The notes: generated by a model from the letters alone, not told the origin. Shown: positions 16,721 through 26,489, numbered from the stretch's first letter. The stretch: 64,000 bases of DNA from Porphyrobacter sp. ULC335 (GCF_025917005.1 NZ_CP078091.1:3100001-3164000); one strand, 5' to 3'. Translations and numbers: made by a program.

Positions 16721-16985
16721 TCAGCGGGCGTGCCAGGCCATCACCGCCTGCACCATTTCGTAGCCGTCCGGGCTTGGATAAACGCCGTCATAAGTCATGC
16801 CCGGGATGGGGCGTGCCCGGAGCGTCCGCCAGTGCTGGCGTGTAATCGACAAATTGCACACCTGAGGACGATGCCAAAGCCGCGAGAAGACGTTTGCGGG
16901 CGGCAACTTCGGCCCTTGTCTCAAGGCTAGGGCGCCATGGAAATCGGGCCGCAGGCAAGATCGTGCCGAGCATGACTCTGATGTC
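16721..16985 (-). pseudogene. SGNH/GDSL esterase relic, 5'-truncated and frameshifted
   Basis: Two overlapping leftward frames together give the C-terminal part of an SGNH hydrolase. One frame carries MLGTILPAARFPWRP, RKRLLAALASS and VQFVDYTPALADAPG, then stops; the next frame continues with PGMTYDGVYPSPDGYEMVQA, the family's Asp/His block (here DGVYP, with Tyr where His is normal). A stop lies just upstream of DIRVMLG and no N-terminal block with the catalytic serine is present. It follows the MFS transporter in the mannan operon, so it was probably an acetyl-esterase lost from the pathway. Confidence 0.7.
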
Positions 16986-17046
16986 ATGCTAACGTGCTAT
17001 GGCAATCACTGCCCGAACGGCGTCTCACCTATGCACGCCATCCGCC

Positions 17047-18309
17047 TCACAGCCCGCTTGGGCGGCTAGGATCGTCAAGCGCAAGCCCGCCCGTCTCGGG
17101 CATGACCCGCAGCACCCACACAAGCTGCAGTGCCATCATGACGAAGAAGAACCCGAAGATCATCTCTGGCGCAAAGCTTGCCAATGCAAAGGGCAGCACC
17201 AGCGTGACCAGTGCAGCCAGAATCCAGTGTGTCCCGCTGCCCAGCGTCTGTCCGCGCGCCCGCGCGCTGGTCGGAAAGACCTCGGCGATGAACACCCAGA
17301 TCACCGCCCCTTGCCCGATGGCGTGAGCGACGATGAACAGAAAAACAAACGGCACAACCAGCGCGCCGCTTCCTGTGGCGAATGCCAGGGCGACCGCGCC
17401 CAGCGAAATGCAATACCCTACTCCGCCGGCCAGCATCAGGGCACGCCGTCCGATTCTGTCGATCAGCAGCACCGCCATTCCGGTGGCCAGCAGATTGACC
17501 AGTCCGATACCCACCGATGCCAGCAAGGCCGCGCTTTGGGCCATTCCTGCAATTTCGAAGATCCGGGGGGCGAAATAGATGACGGCGTTGATCCCCGAAA
17601 GCTGGTTGAACAGCGCAATCGTGAAGGCGAGGCTGGCTGGCTTGCGCAAGGGCGGTTTAAGGTAGTCGGCCCACCTTGCATGCTGCGGCGCTCCCTCCGA
17701 CCGCGCGCGCTCCCACATCGGGCTATCCGGGATCGCGCAGGCGGCAAACAGGAACAGCAGCGAAGGGACCGCTTGCACGCCCAGCATCAAACGCCATGCG
17801 TGCGGCCAGCCCTGCCCGCCGATGATCCAGTTGGACAGGTAGGCAAGCAGAATGCCAGCGACGATGTTGAACTGGTATAATCCAACCAATTGCCCGCGCC
17901 GCGCCGGGGGTGCGATTTCGCTGATGTAGGCAGGCGCGGCGATCGAGGACACGCCGATCGCCAGCCCGCCGATGAACCGGAAGGCGGCAAAGGTCCAAGG
18001 GTCCTGCGCCAGCGCGCTGCCAAGCGAAGCCGCGACATAGCCGACGGCAACGCCGATCAGCGCGCCCTTCCGGCCAATCCGGTCGGTCGGCCACGCGCCG
18101 CCCAGCGCCCCGATAACCGTTCCCCACAAGGCTGCCGACAGGATCAGGCCGTGCTGTTGCGGGCTGAGGTTCCAGTGGTGCTGAATGGTCTGTTCCGCGC
18201 CGGAAATCACCGCGACGTCGAACCCGAACAGTAACCCTGCAAGCGCGGCTGCGGCAGACCACAGCGCGATCCGTGCCGGGGTGGCGATGACGCCGGGGGC
18301 GACTTTCAC
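17047..18309 (-). CDS. MFS sugar porter (XylE/GalP-like)
   Basis: 420 residues, 12 predicted transmembrane segments. Sugar-porter signatures are present: LFGFDVAVISGA in helix 1, DRIGRKGALI after helix 2, FRFIGGLAIGVSS, and IDRIGRRALML in the second half. It should be an inner-membrane proton-coupled uptake system for a hexose or disaccharide released from galactomannan. The GTG start overlaps the stop of the GH27 gene in GTGA, so it is translationally coupled to the alpha-galactosidase; galactose is a reasonable guess for the substrate. Confidence 0.85.
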   Translation of the reverse strand: MKVAPGVIATPARIALWSAAAALAGLLFGFDVAVISGAEQTIQHHWNLSPQQHGLILSAALWGTVIGALGGAWPTDRIGRKGALIGVAVGYVAASLGSALAQDPWTFAAFRFIGGLAIGVSSIAAPAYISEIAPPARRGQLVGLYQFNIVAGILLAYLSNWIIGGQGWPHAWRLMLGVQAVPSLLFLFAACAIPDSPMWERARSEGAPQHARWADYLKPPLRKPASLAFTIALFNQLSGINAVIYFAPRIFEIAGMAQSAALLASVGIGLVNLLATGMAVLLIDRIGRRALMLAGGVGYCISLGAVALAFATGSGALVVPFVFLFIVAHAIGQGAVIWVFIAEVFPTSARARGQTLGSGTHWILAALVTLVLPFALASFAPEMIFGFFFVMMALQLVWVLRVMPETGGLALDDPSRPSGL

Positions 18310-19535
18310 GGGCGCGGTTCCAGCACGAACACCGCGTTGTCGAAGGGGGCGAGCCTGACCGACAGGGGCTGCGCCGTATCCCCGATCGCTTTGCCGCTCC
18401 AGGCGTCGATCAGGCGATAGTGCCGCTCACCGATCTTGGCGAAGCGTTGATTGAGATCGTCACCCAGCGGCTCGCGGCCCCAGTCGATGGTGTGTGCGCG
18501 CGCCGCAGCCGACCGGTTGACGATAGCGATGGCCCAGCGATCGCCGGTCAGTGGCCGTGCCCAGACATCGATCTCGGGGCTTTTGAACCAGGTGAAGCCC
18601 TGCAGGCCCAGCTTGTCCTGATTGATGGCGATAATGCCGGGATTGGTCAGCACTTCGGCGATCTGCGGGCTCATGCCGGTGACGTCGGTCCCGGCGATCA
18701 GCGGCGCGGCGAGCATGGCCCACATTGCGAAGTGCGAACGGTTCTGCGCCAGTTCGGGCAGATTGCCGACCTCCATCATGTCGGGATCGTTCCAGCGACC
18801 CGGCCCGGCGTGGCGCCGCAGACCTGCCTGCTTGTCGACAATGTCGAGCACGCCGAGGCTTTCCCAGCTGCCATGACCGATCCGGCACGACCAGCAATTG
18901 GTGATGTCGCCGGTCGTGCGCCACAGATGGCCGATTTCGCCAGCCCATTCCCATGGCTTGTTGTCGCCCCATTCGCAGATCGAGAACACGATCGGCCGCC
19001 CGCTGCGGTGCAGGGCATCGCGCATAGTGGCATAGGCTTCGCGCGGATTGCGCTGGGCCGGGCCGGTGCCGGTGTTGCACCAGTCATACTTGAGATAGTC
19101 GACCCCCCAGCGCGCATATTGCAGCGCGTCCTGGTTTTCGAACCCCTGGCTTCCCGCGCGCCCGGCGCAGGTCTTGCTGCCGGCATCGGAATAGATCCCG
19201 AACTTGAACCCGCGTTGGTGGAGATAATCACCGAGTGCTTTCATCCCCGAGGGAAAGCGCTTGGGATCGGGCTGGATGAAGCCATCCTTGTCGCGTTCGC
19301 CCTGCCAGCAATCGTCAAGATTGACATAGACATAACCGGCGTCGCGCATCCCGTTGGCGATCATCGCATCGGCGGTTTCGCGGATGAGCTGTTCGTCGAT
19401 GTCGCAGCCGTGGTGGTTCCAGCTGTTCCATCCCATCGGCGGGGTCAGCGCAAGATCGGGTGCCTTTTGCGCGGCGGCAACCGACGAGGTGCCCAGCGCG
19501 GCGGCCAGCAGCCATGGCATCACTCTAGCCGCCAT
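18306..19535 (-). CDS. GH27 alpha-galactosidase
   Basis: 409 residues with an N-terminal signal peptide (about 1-22). The GH27 barrel is clear: LTPPMGWNSWNHHGCDI at 30-46, nucleophile Asp151 in DYLKYDWCN and acid/base Asp252 in GRWNDPDMMEVGN. It removes alpha-1,6-galactosyl branches from galactomannan oligosaccharides, probably in the periplasm. I chose the ATG at 19535, which overlaps the isomerase gene's 3' end by 11 bases and begins exactly at the signal peptide. It is followed by a coupled MFS transporter. Confidence 0.93.
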   Translation of the reverse strand: MAARVMPWLLAAALGTSSVAAAQKAPDLALTPPMGWNSWNHHGCDIDEQLIRETADAMIANGMRDAGYVYVNLDDCWQGERDKDGFIQPDPKRFPSGMKALGDYLHQRGFKFGIYSDAGSKTCAGRAGSQGFENQDALQYARWGVDYLKYDWCNTGTGPAQRNPREAYATMRDALHRSGRPIVFSICEWGDNKPWEWAGEIGHLWRTTGDITNCWSCRIGHGSWESLGVLDIVDKQAGLRRHAGPGRWNDPDMMEVGNLPELAQNRSHFAMWAMLAAPLIAGTDVTGMSPQIAEVLTNPGIIAINQDKLGLQGFTWFKSPEIDVWARPLTGDRWAIAIVNRSAAARAHTIDWGREPLGDDLNQRFAKIGERHYRLIDAWSGKAIGDTAQPLSVRLAPFDNAVFVLEPRP

Positions 19536-20334
19536 GGCTTGGCCTTGCGAAGGCGACCAGCGCCGCACAATCATCCGTGACCGACATCGCGGCAGCGTCT
19601 TCGAGATAAAGGCATTCCCCGCAGCCAGCCGACGCGCCGTCCGCCGCGGCCGTGCCGGACAGCGGAATGATCCAGCGCGCAGCTGCGCTTTCAGCCCGCT
19701 GCACAAGCGCATCGCCGCGCATGTGCCACAGGCTGAAATGCGGGCAATCGACCAGCGCCTGCTCGGCGGACTGATCGATCCGGCCCGAACGCGGATCGGT
19801 GTAGGGCTCTGCCCGGGATACGGCGAGGCCTTCGTCCAGATGCAAGGCGCGCGGCCTGCCGTAATCATAAAGCCGGTAAGTGATGTCGGCGTTCTGCTGG
19901 ACTTCCACGAGGGTCACGCCCGCGCCGATCGCATGGACGGTGCCGGCCGGGATGAAGTAGAAATCGCCGGCACGCACCGGCTTCCAGTCCATCAGGTTTT
20001 CAATCTCCCCCGACAGCACGGCGGCGCGCAGTTCTTCGGCGGCGAGCGGGCGCAGCGTGCCGATACCGAGGCTTGCCCCCGGTTCGGCACTGGTCACCAC
20101 CCAGCACTCCTCCTTGCCCGATACCGCACCGGCGGCGCGCGCCTGCGTGTCATCGGGGTGAACCTGAATCGACAGCCGGTCGGAGGTGAACAGCCATTTG
20201 ACCAGAAGCGGCAAGGGCCGCTCCGGGGCATCGAACCAAACCTCGCCGGTCATCGCTCCTGCGCGGGCGGCGAACACGGCGGGCAGATCGGTCCGGCCCC
20301 ACGGCTTTTCGACGTGATGGGTGGCCAGCTTCAC
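19525..20334 (-). CDS. manA: Class I mannose-6-phosphate isomerase
   Basis: 269 residues of the type I PMI cupin family. It begins THHVEKPWGRTDLP, has the metal-site block KWLFTSDRLSIQVHPDD near 54-70 and the second cupin motif FYFIPAGTVHAIGAG near 124-138. It converts mannose-6-phosphate to fructose-6-phosphate, linking mannose from mannan to glycolysis. The start is GTG at 20334, overlapping the GH2 stop in GTGA. It is shorter than the roughly 315-residue Bacillus type, mainly at the ends. It pairs logically with the ROK sugar kinase in the same locus. Confidence 0.88.
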   Translation of the reverse strand: MKLATHHVEKPWGRTDLPAVFAARAGAMTGEVWFDAPERPLPLLVKWLFTSDRLSIQVHPDDTQARAAGAVSGKEECWVVTSAEPGASLGIGTLRPLAAEELRAAVLSGEIENLMDWKPVRAGDFYFIPAGTVHAIGAGVTLVEVQQNADITYRLYDYGRPRALHLDEGLAVSRAEPYTDPRSGRIDQSAEQALVDCPHFSLWHMRGDALVQRAESAAARWIIPLSGTAAADGASAGCGECLYLEDAAAMSVTDDCAALVAFARPSHGG

Positions 20335-23300
20335 TCGGCGGTTTCCCCGGCCACATTCCAGCCCCGCAGCTTGACCTTCGCCGTCACCGGGGTCGGTTTG
20401 CCGTCGGGCGTGCGCTCGGGCCATTCGATCGTAACCTGCGCGGTCTGACCGCCCATGATCGAGACGTAATTGTCGGAATAGAAAGCCGGCAGGATGCGCG
20501 CGCCGGCAGCGTCCACAAGCGTAAGCTTGGCCGCCAGCGCGGGTGTGCTCGCCGGGTTGCGAAAGGTCACCGTTACAGCGCGGTGGCCAGCGCGCGCCGG
20601 GGCCGGTGCCACGCTGGTCTCCAGATCGATCTGCTGCATCGCCGTGAGCGCGCGGTAAGCGGCGTCATCCTTGCCGCGCCAATAGACATTGCGGCTGGCC
20701 AGACTGCCGTCCGCCTTCGTCAGGCGCTGTTCGACCAGCACCATCGGATGCACGCCGAACAGATCGGCAAGCGGAACCGGAGCAAGCGTGGTGACCGCGT
20801 ATGCGCCGGCATCCAGCCGGTCCTCGCGCGTCCACAGCGTCGCGCCATCCAGCGCGATAACTCGGGTGCTTGCCACCAGCCCGCTGACAGGCATCTGCGT
20901 TGTGTTGACCACCGCAACGCTGTTGTCAGGCAGGTTCATCTGGATATGCAGCGGCTCGCTTGCCGTTTTCACGCCGTAATAGGCGCCGTGCGTATCGTAG
21001 TCCCAGCTGTAGATCTGCCAGTGGTTCGACGGCCATGCCGGGTGGGTCATCCACAGCATCCGACCCGTGTTCTTCGTCCACAGATGCGCCTGCATCCCTT
21101 CGAACATCGCCTTGTAGGTCTCGATGTTCATAAGCTGCGACTTGCGTTCGAAATCGGCGAGGCTGGTGCCCGCCCCAAAGCGCTGGTCGAGCGTTGCCAT
21201 GTACGTCTTGACGTCGCCGTTCCCGCCGAAGTGCCAATCGTGATAGGCCAGCGTGTCGCTGATCGGCCAGCGATCGGCCTCGGGCACGGTCGCCTCGATC
21301 GATTCCAGTGTGGCGAGCGAAGGCGTGCCGGTCTCGACCGAAAAGCCCGTCGCCAGATCGGTGAAGTATCCCACCGGCGGGCGATAGTTGTACGGCCCGG
21401 AATACTGGAGGTTCACCACATTGGATGAACCGGTGAACCAGCGCGTGCCGTCCAGTTCGAACACCAGCTTGTCCAGCCCCTCGTTCAGCAAGGGGTATGG
21501 CACGCCTTCATTGCGGCCAAACCACATGACGATCGAGGGATGGGTGCGATAGCGCGCGATGGTGTCGCGGGCGTTGGCGAGGAACAGGGCGGCATCCTGC
21601 GGTTCGACCTGGAAATTCTGCGTCGATTGCCAGAAATCGTTCTGGATCATCATGCCGTTTTCGTCGGCAAGGTCGAAGAAATCAGGCTGGTTGCTGTTGC
21701 CCATCCAGTTGCGGATAATATTCATTCCGGCATCGCGTTGCAGGCGGAAATAGGGTTCGAGCCGCGCCCGGTCGGCGCGTTTCATGGCGTCGTCCATGCC
21801 CCAGTTGCCGCCGCGCGCCGCGATCCGCACGCCGTTTACGCGCAGCGCCAGATGCGGCTCGGGGATGGCATAATCGGTGACCGGAACCACCGCAGCCGAT
21901 CGCTCTCCGGCGGGCGTCAGCGATGCCGCATAGCCCCTCGGCGTCTGCCATATCTGTTCATGCCGCACATCGATCAGCTGTTCGCCCGCAAGCCCGCCGT
22001 CGGTGGTCTGGACATTGACCCGTTCCAGTTTGCCCGCTCCGGTCATCAGCCCGAGATCATAGCTGACCTCGCGGATGCCGAAGCGCAGCTTGCGGGTGTC
22101 GGATGCGCCATCCGGCCCGGCCACTGCGATGGCCATATCGTGGAGCACCGGTTCACCATAGCCGTTGGGCCACCACAGGCGCGGGTTGGCGATGCGCAAG
22201 GCGGCATGGGTCGCCGGGGAGAAGCGCAGTTCGCGCGTTGCACCGGGTGCGATGGTCTCACGCGCGGTGACGATGACATCGTCGAACCGGATCTCGACCT
22301 GCGCTTCAAGCGGCGCATCACCATGATTTGTCACCGGCACCAGCACATGCACATCGGCACTGTCAGTGCGAGGCAGAGGCAGATCGGTGATGACATGGGG
22401 GTCGCCAATGCTGAGCGCGCCCGACGTCCTCAGTTCGACCGGAAGCCAAAGCCCCGTGTTGCGATCGCGGATGCCGGGGATCCAGTCCCAGCCTTCGGTA
22501 GCAACGAAGGTGGGGCCGTCGATGGCCAGCTGCCCACCATTCTCGCCCGGCCCTGCTAGGATCGATTCCTCATGCGGCGTGCCCGGGTGCGGCGCGGGGT
22601 GGACAAGGATTGCCACGGCGTTGCGGCCGGCCCGCGGCACGAAGCCGAAGGTCCCGCGGATGAAGGCCCCGCGCGTCTCGCCCAGACGCTCGCCGTTGAC
22701 CCATACCTCGCTGGCATAGTTGGCCCCGTTGACGACAAGCTCGATCCGCTTTCCTTCGGCGGCGGCAGGCACATCGAATTCGGCGCGATACCACCAGTCC
22801 TGCCGGGCAAGGCTTTCAGGGATCGCCATGTTGTTGAGCCCGCGATAGGGATCGGGATAGATGCCCCGGTCGACCAGTGTGGTCAGCACGGTGCCCGGCA
22901 CGGTTGCGGCATGCCAGCCTGCCGCTTGCGCCCCGGCCCGCGAGAGCGCATCGCCCCCCTGCGTGACATCGGGCGCGGCGGCGAGAAACCAGTCATTGAT
23001 CTGCCAGACCCCGTCGCGAATGGCGGCCAGCGGTTCCCGGCTGACAAGCGGCTTGGCAACCGGCTTGTCGAATGCGGCCTTACCCTGCGGCAAGGTCCAC
23101 GGGTCCTGCGGACGCCAATATCCGGTGTTGGCGCGGTTCTGCCACTCCCAGCCCTTGCCCACGGTCCAGATGTGGACCAGCGCGAAATCCGGGCGGCGTG
23201 CGGCTGCGGCCTTGATCTGTTTGGCGTCGAGCGCTGCGTCATCGACGCCAAGACCAACAACAGTTGCCGAAAGGTGCGCTTTGCCTTCCTCCACCGGGGC

Positions 23301-23744
23301 GATGGCGATGCGCGGTGCGATGGCGACATCCTCGGCAGGCCCGCTACCTGCCACTGCCCCATCGATGTAGAAGGTCACGCCGGCGCCGTTGCGCACGACG
23401 GCGATATGGGTCCACTGACCGGCGGCGACGCTCGCCTTGCTGACCGCCGTGAGATTGCCGGTGCGCATGACCAGCCGGCCTTGCGCGTCGAGCGACAGCG
23501 CACGTGCATCCGCGCCCATCGCCACGATCGTTCCGGAGGTATCCGGATCGCGCTTCACCCAGCCCGAGATCGTCCATTGTGCGTTCGGCGCGAGCAGGGA
23601 GGATTTGGCCGGCAATTCGCGTTCGATGCCGATCCCGCCTGCGACGAAGCGGGCGTTCCATGGCCCGGCCGGAGGAAGCACTTCGGCAGCCACCACGCAT
23701 GGCGTCGCCAGCAGTGCAGCCACAAGGGTCGCCCGCAAAGACAT
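20331..23744 (-). CDS. GH2 beta-mannosidase-like enzyme with N-terminal LamG domain
   Basis: 1137 residues. Signal peptide about 1-20; a LamG/concanavalin-like domain about 30-190 (WTISGWVKR, QWTHIAVVRNGAGVTFYIDG); GH2 sugar-binding domain about 270-440; GH2 barrel about 635-900 with acid/base Glu746 in WFGRNEG and nucleophile Glu804 in SVETGTPS; C-terminal beta domains. It resembles exo-beta-mannosidase, endo-beta-mannosidase and exo-glucosaminidase GH2 members; mannosidase is preferred because of GH26, GH27 and PMI neighbours. The LamG domain may bind polysaccharide. GGGAGA lies 8 bases before the ATG at 23744. Confidence 0.85.
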   Translation of the reverse strand: MSLRATLVAALLATPCVVAAEVLPPAGPWNARFVAGGIGIERELPAKSSLLAPNAQWTISGWVKRDPDTSGTIVAMGADARALSLDAQGRLVMRTGNLTAVSKASVAAGQWTHIAVVRNGAGVTFYIDGAVAGSGPAEDVAIAPRIAIAPVEEGKAHLSATVVGLGVDDAALDAKQIKAAAARRPDFALVHIWTVGKGWEWQNRANTGYWRPQDPWTLPQGKAAFDKPVAKPLVSREPLAAIRDGVWQINDWFLAAAPDVTQGGDALSRAGAQAAGWHAATVPGTVLTTLVDRGIYPDPYRGLNNMAIPESLARQDWWYRAEFDVPAAAEGKRIELVVNGANYASEVWVNGERLGETRGAFIRGTFGFVPRAGRNAVAILVHPAPHPGTPHEESILAGPGENGGQLAIDGPTFVATEGWDWIPGIRDRNTGLWLPVELRTSGALSIGDPHVITDLPLPRTDSADVHVLVPVTNHGDAPLEAQVEIRFDDVIVTARETIAPGATRELRFSPATHAALRIANPRLWWPNGYGEPVLHDMAIAVAGPDGASDTRKLRFGIREVSYDLGLMTGAGKLERVNVQTTDGGLAGEQLIDVRHEQIWQTPRGYAASLTPAGERSAAVVPVTDYAIPEPHLALRVNGVRIAARGGNWGMDDAMKRADRARLEPYFRLQRDAGMNIIRNWMGNSNQPDFFDLADENGMMIQNDFWQSTQNFQVEPQDAALFLANARDTIARYRTHPSIVMWFGRNEGVPYPLLNEGLDKLVFELDGTRWFTGSSNVVNLQYSGPYNYRPPVGYFTDLATGFSVETGTPSLATLESIEATVPEADRWPISDTLAYHDWHFGGNGDVKTYMATLDQRFGAGTSLADFERKSQLMNIETYKAMFEGMQAHLWTKNTGRMLWMTHPAWPSNHWQIYSWDYDTHGAYYGVKTASEPLHIQMNLPDNSVAVVNTTQMPVSGLVASTRVIALDGATLWTREDRLDAGAYAVTTLAPVPLADLFGVHPMVLVEQRLTKADGSLASRNVYWRGKDDAAYRALTAMQQIDLETSVAPAPARAGHRAVTVTFRNPASTPALAAKLTLVDAAGARILPAFYSDNYVSIMGGQTAQVTIEWPERTPDGKPTPVTAKVKLRGWNVAGETAE

Positions 23745-23809
23745 TCGCAATCTCCCTCTGTCAGGCCCTGTCGTCATCCGGCCGGTTGATCCCATGCTGC
23801 AAAAGCCCG

Positions 23810-23840
23810 CCGAATAAGGCAAGTAAATTTATTTAATCTG
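23810..23840 (-). promoter_or_regulatory. Locus element A (AT-rich promoter/operator), before GH2
   Basis: On the minus strand: GATTAAATAAATTT, then ACTTGC, then CTTATTCGG. The element ends 66 bases before the GH2 start. Related copies lie at 26405-26432, 33531-33562 and 39232-39258; copy B matches 16 of the first 20 positions plus all of CTTATT. Its repetition within one metabolic locus suggests a shared operator. Confidence 0.65.
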
Positions 23841-23883
23841 CGATCCAATCCGCCCCCGGCCAGATCGCGGGCTGCACGGCGTC

Positions 23884-25038
23884 CTATCCGCCCTGATCCG
23901 CGTAAAGGTTGGGTAGATCGCTGCCGAACCATGTGCGCGGGTCATCATAGAAGCGCTGGAAATCGGCCGCGCTCTTCTGGCCCGGGTAAGGGGCGTAGAA
24001 GTGGTCCTTGCGGTCGAAGGCCGGATTGGCATTTCGCCACACAAGGACGTAGCTGATTCCCAGTGCCTCCTGATCGGCGATGATCCCGTTCAGCAGACGC
24101 CCGGTCCACCAGTTGCGCGCCGGTATGGCCTCAAGCCCGGTTTCGGTCAGCGCCGCCAGCTTGCCGCGTTCGCGGGCCCAGCGGACCACCATGCGCAAGC
24201 GATGGGTCAGGACCCGTTCCGATCCGGACGGGGTGACGGACTGGTAGTCATCGAACCCCAGCAGATCGACATATTCGTCGCCGGGGTAAAACCTGAAATA
24301 GTCCTCGGCACTGTCGAACACATCGGTCGAATAGGCGTAGAGCAGGTTGTGCACGCCGTGATGGTCACGCAGATATTCGACCGTGAAGCGCCACAGCGCC
24401 TTGTAGTCATCGGGAGCGGCGTGGCCGTTGCCCCACCAGAACCAATCGCCTGTCTGTTCGTGAAAGGGGCGGAACCAGACCGGGATCAGCCGCCCATGCC
24501 GGTCCCTTAAGCTCAGGAAAAATGCGGCGGCGGCATCGAGGCGGGACAGATAGGCCTCGTGATGGTCGCCGCCCGGCAGGATCCGCGCGACCGCGGGGGT
24601 CTTGTCCCACGCATCGCCGCCCGTCACCGGATTGTCCATGTGCCAGCTGAAACTGTTGATGCCGCCGCGGGCATGGGCGCGCTGGACATAGCCGCGCAGG
24701 CGGTCTGCATCGATGACCGGGGTTGTCCCGGGCGCAGGCGTGCCGACCGCGTCCATCAGATCCCACCCATAGACAGCCGGAAAATCGCCGACCACATCCT
24801 TCACGTCCGACCGGTCAGGCCCCGCAGCACCCTCGTCGCGCCACGTGGTGCCATAGGCCAGCGTGTTCTGGTGGCCGAACAGCACAGTGCGCGGCGCGAT
24901 GAGGAGCATGTTGCGGAACAGGTTGCGCGTTTCCGCCGTGGCTTGCGCGTCGATCGGTGCCGCCTCGGAAGGCGCGGCCAGCAGCGGCCCTCCACACAGC
25001 AGCACCGCAAGCAGCAGGGTGAAGGCGGGCGCCTTCAC
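23884..25038 (-). CDS. GH26 endo-beta-mannanase
   Basis: 384 residues with a Sec signal peptide (about 1-22, hydrophobic LLLAVLL). GH26 signatures are present: GHQNTLAYGTTW near 55-66, acid/base Glu194 in WFRPFHEQTGDWFWWG and nucleophile Glu299 in ALTETGLEA. It cuts internal beta-1,4-mannosidic bonds in mannan or glucomannan in the periplasm or at the cell surface. The start is GTG at 25038, only 2 bases after the stop of the upstream transporter, so the two are co-transcribed. Confidence 0.92.
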   Translation of the reverse strand: MKAPAFTLLLAVLLCGGPLLAAPSEAAPIDAQATAETRNLFRNMLLIAPRTVLFGHQNTLAYGTTWRDEGAAGPDRSDVKDVVGDFPAVYGWDLMDAVGTPAPGTTPVIDADRLRGYVQRAHARGGINSFSWHMDNPVTGGDAWDKTPAVARILPGGDHHEAYLSRLDAAAAFFLSLRDRHGRLIPVWFRPFHEQTGDWFWWGNGHAAPDDYKALWRFTVEYLRDHHGVHNLLYAYSTDVFDSAEDYFRFYPGDEYVDLLGFDDYQSVTPSGSERVLTHRLRMVVRWARERGKLAALTETGLEAIPARNWWTGRLLNGIIADQEALGISYVLVWRNANPAFDRKDHFYAPYPGQKSAADFQRFYDDPRTWFGSDLPNLYADQGG

Positions 25039-25040
25039 CC

Positions 25041-26387
25041 TCAGTGCCCACCGGCCTGCGCATCGACGTGCCGCTTGGGCGAGGTTCGGCCCGCCGCGAT
25101 CGCAAAGCCTGTCAGCGCGGCATAGCACAGCGCCGGGACAATGAAGGACACCGCGTAGCTGGTCGCGCCCGAAACCGCGCCCGACACCAGCGGGATGAAC
25201 GCCCCGCCGACGATGGCCGTGCACAGCAGACCCGATGTCGCTTCCTGACCGGCGGTCGAGCGTTCCAGCGTCAGCGTGAAGATTACCGGGAACATGATCG
25301 AGTTGAACAGCCCGATCGCCAGCGCGACAAACCCGGCAGATGTCCCGCCGATCATCATGATGTATAGGCACATCAACGCCGCCAGCACCGTGAAGATCGC
25401 CAGCAACCATGCCGCTTTGACGCGGGCCAGCAGCACCGAGCCCACCGCGCGTCCGACCATCGCGGCGCCCCAGTAGATCGCGGTGAACTTGCCCGCTTCC
25501 TCCAGCGAAATGCCGGGCACACCGTCATTGCCGAACAGCCAGGCGATCACCGGGAAGGACCAAGCTGCTTCCGATTGCCCCCAGACCTGATCCGAATTGA
25601 GGAACAACGCCATCTGCGTGCCGATCGCGACCTCCGCGCCGACATAAAGGAAGATCGCCAGCCCGCCCAACACTGCCCAACGCGAGGACAGCGCATCGGC
25701 AAGCGTGGCCCTGATCCCGCGTCCTGCCATGGCCCCGTCGGCAGGCGGCGCGGCCATGGCGACCACCCGCCGGCTGAGATGGAAGAACAGCAGCAGCACC
25801 GCGATCATGCCTGCGATCCAGAAATAGGCCAGGTCGATCCCTGCCAGAGCGGTGGCGCGGACGGCCTCGGTCACGACAGTCCCGGGCTTCACCTCAAGAT
25901 CCTTGAGGAACAGGCTGGCCCCGATGATCGGGCCGATGAAGGTGCCGACCGAATTGAATGTCTGGCTCAGGGTCAGTCGGAAATGGCTGCGTTCTGGCGC
26001 GCCTAGCGCGGCAGCGAGGGGATTGGCCGCGACCTGCAGAACGGTGATGCCGCTCGCCAGAATGAACAGCCCCACCAGCACCAGCGGATAAAGGGCCACG
26101 TTGGCCGCAAACAGCATCGTCAGACATCCTGCGATCATCATCGCCAGCGCGATCTTGATCGTCGGCACCGCCGACAGGCGGGTCAGCAAAACCGCTGCCG
26201 GAAGGCTTATCACACCATAGGCGATGAAGAAGGCGAAGGCGCTGAGCTGGGCTTCGAAGTCACTGAGGGTGAAGATGCCTTTGACCGACGCGACCAGTGG
26301 ATCGAGCATGGAGGTGATGAAACCCCATGCAAAAAAGAGCGTGGTTACAGCCGCAAACGCAAGGCTGGTCCGGCCATTCTGAGCCAC
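25041..26387 (-). CDS. MFS sugar:proton symporter (FucP/GluP-like)
   Basis: 448 residues, about 12 transmembrane segments. FucP/GluP-type blocks are visible: FFAWGFITSMLDPLV in helix 1, LQVAANPLAAALGAPERSHFRLTLSQTFNS after helix 4 as the family's long conserved stretch (shown here in shorter parts: LQVAANPLAA, LTLSQTFNSVGT), and AIGLFNSIMFPVIFTLTLE in the second half. It imports a monosaccharide such as glucose, galactose, fucose or mannose. GTG start 7 bases after GGAGGGGAAC. It leads the unit containing the mannanase and is divergent from the cupin gene. Confidence 0.88.
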   Translation of the reverse strand: MAQNGRTSLAFAAVTTLFFAWGFITSMLDPLVASVKGIFTLSDFEAQLSAFAFFIAYGVISLPAAVLLTRLSAVPTIKIALAMMIAGCLTMLFAANVALYPLVLVGLFILASGITVLQVAANPLAAALGAPERSHFRLTLSQTFNSVGTFIGPIIGASLFLKDLEVKPGTVVTEAVRATALAGIDLAYFWIAGMIAVLLLFFHLSRRVVAMAAPPADGAMAGRGIRATLADALSSRWAVLGGLAIFLYVGAEVAIGTQMALFLNSDQVWGQSEAAWSFPVIAWLFGNDGVPGISLEEAGKFTAIYWGAAMVGRAVGSVLLARVKAAWLLAIFTVLAALMCLYIMMIGGTSAGFVALAIGLFNSIMFPVIFTLTLERSTAGQEATSGLLCTAIVGGAFIPLVSGAVSGATSYAVSFIVPALCYAALTGFAIAAGRTSPKRHVDAQAGGH

Positions 26388-26404
26388 AAAGTTCCCCTCC
26401 CAAG

Positions 26405-26432
26405 GATTAAATAATTTTGCTTATCTTATTGG
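26405..26432 (+). promoter_or_regulatory. Locus element B (AT-rich promoter/operator), FucP/cupin divergent gap
   Basis: GATTAAATAATTTT, GCTTAT, CTTATTGG on the plus strand, ending 58 bases before the cupin gene start. It is the closest relative of element A. Being in a divergent gap, it could also control the leftward FucP-mannanase unit, whose start is 18 bases away on the other side. Confidence 0.65.
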
Positions 26433-26489
26433 ATGGCGCAATAGGAAGGGTGAATCAAGCGGGATCGTGAAGCCGGAGGAGAGGGCCGG

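Noticed and set aside
23745..23822. 26-residue N-terminal extension of the GH2 protein
   Set aside because: The internal ATG at 23744 has a good ribosome site and begins directly at the signal peptide; the extension would overlap regulatory element A.
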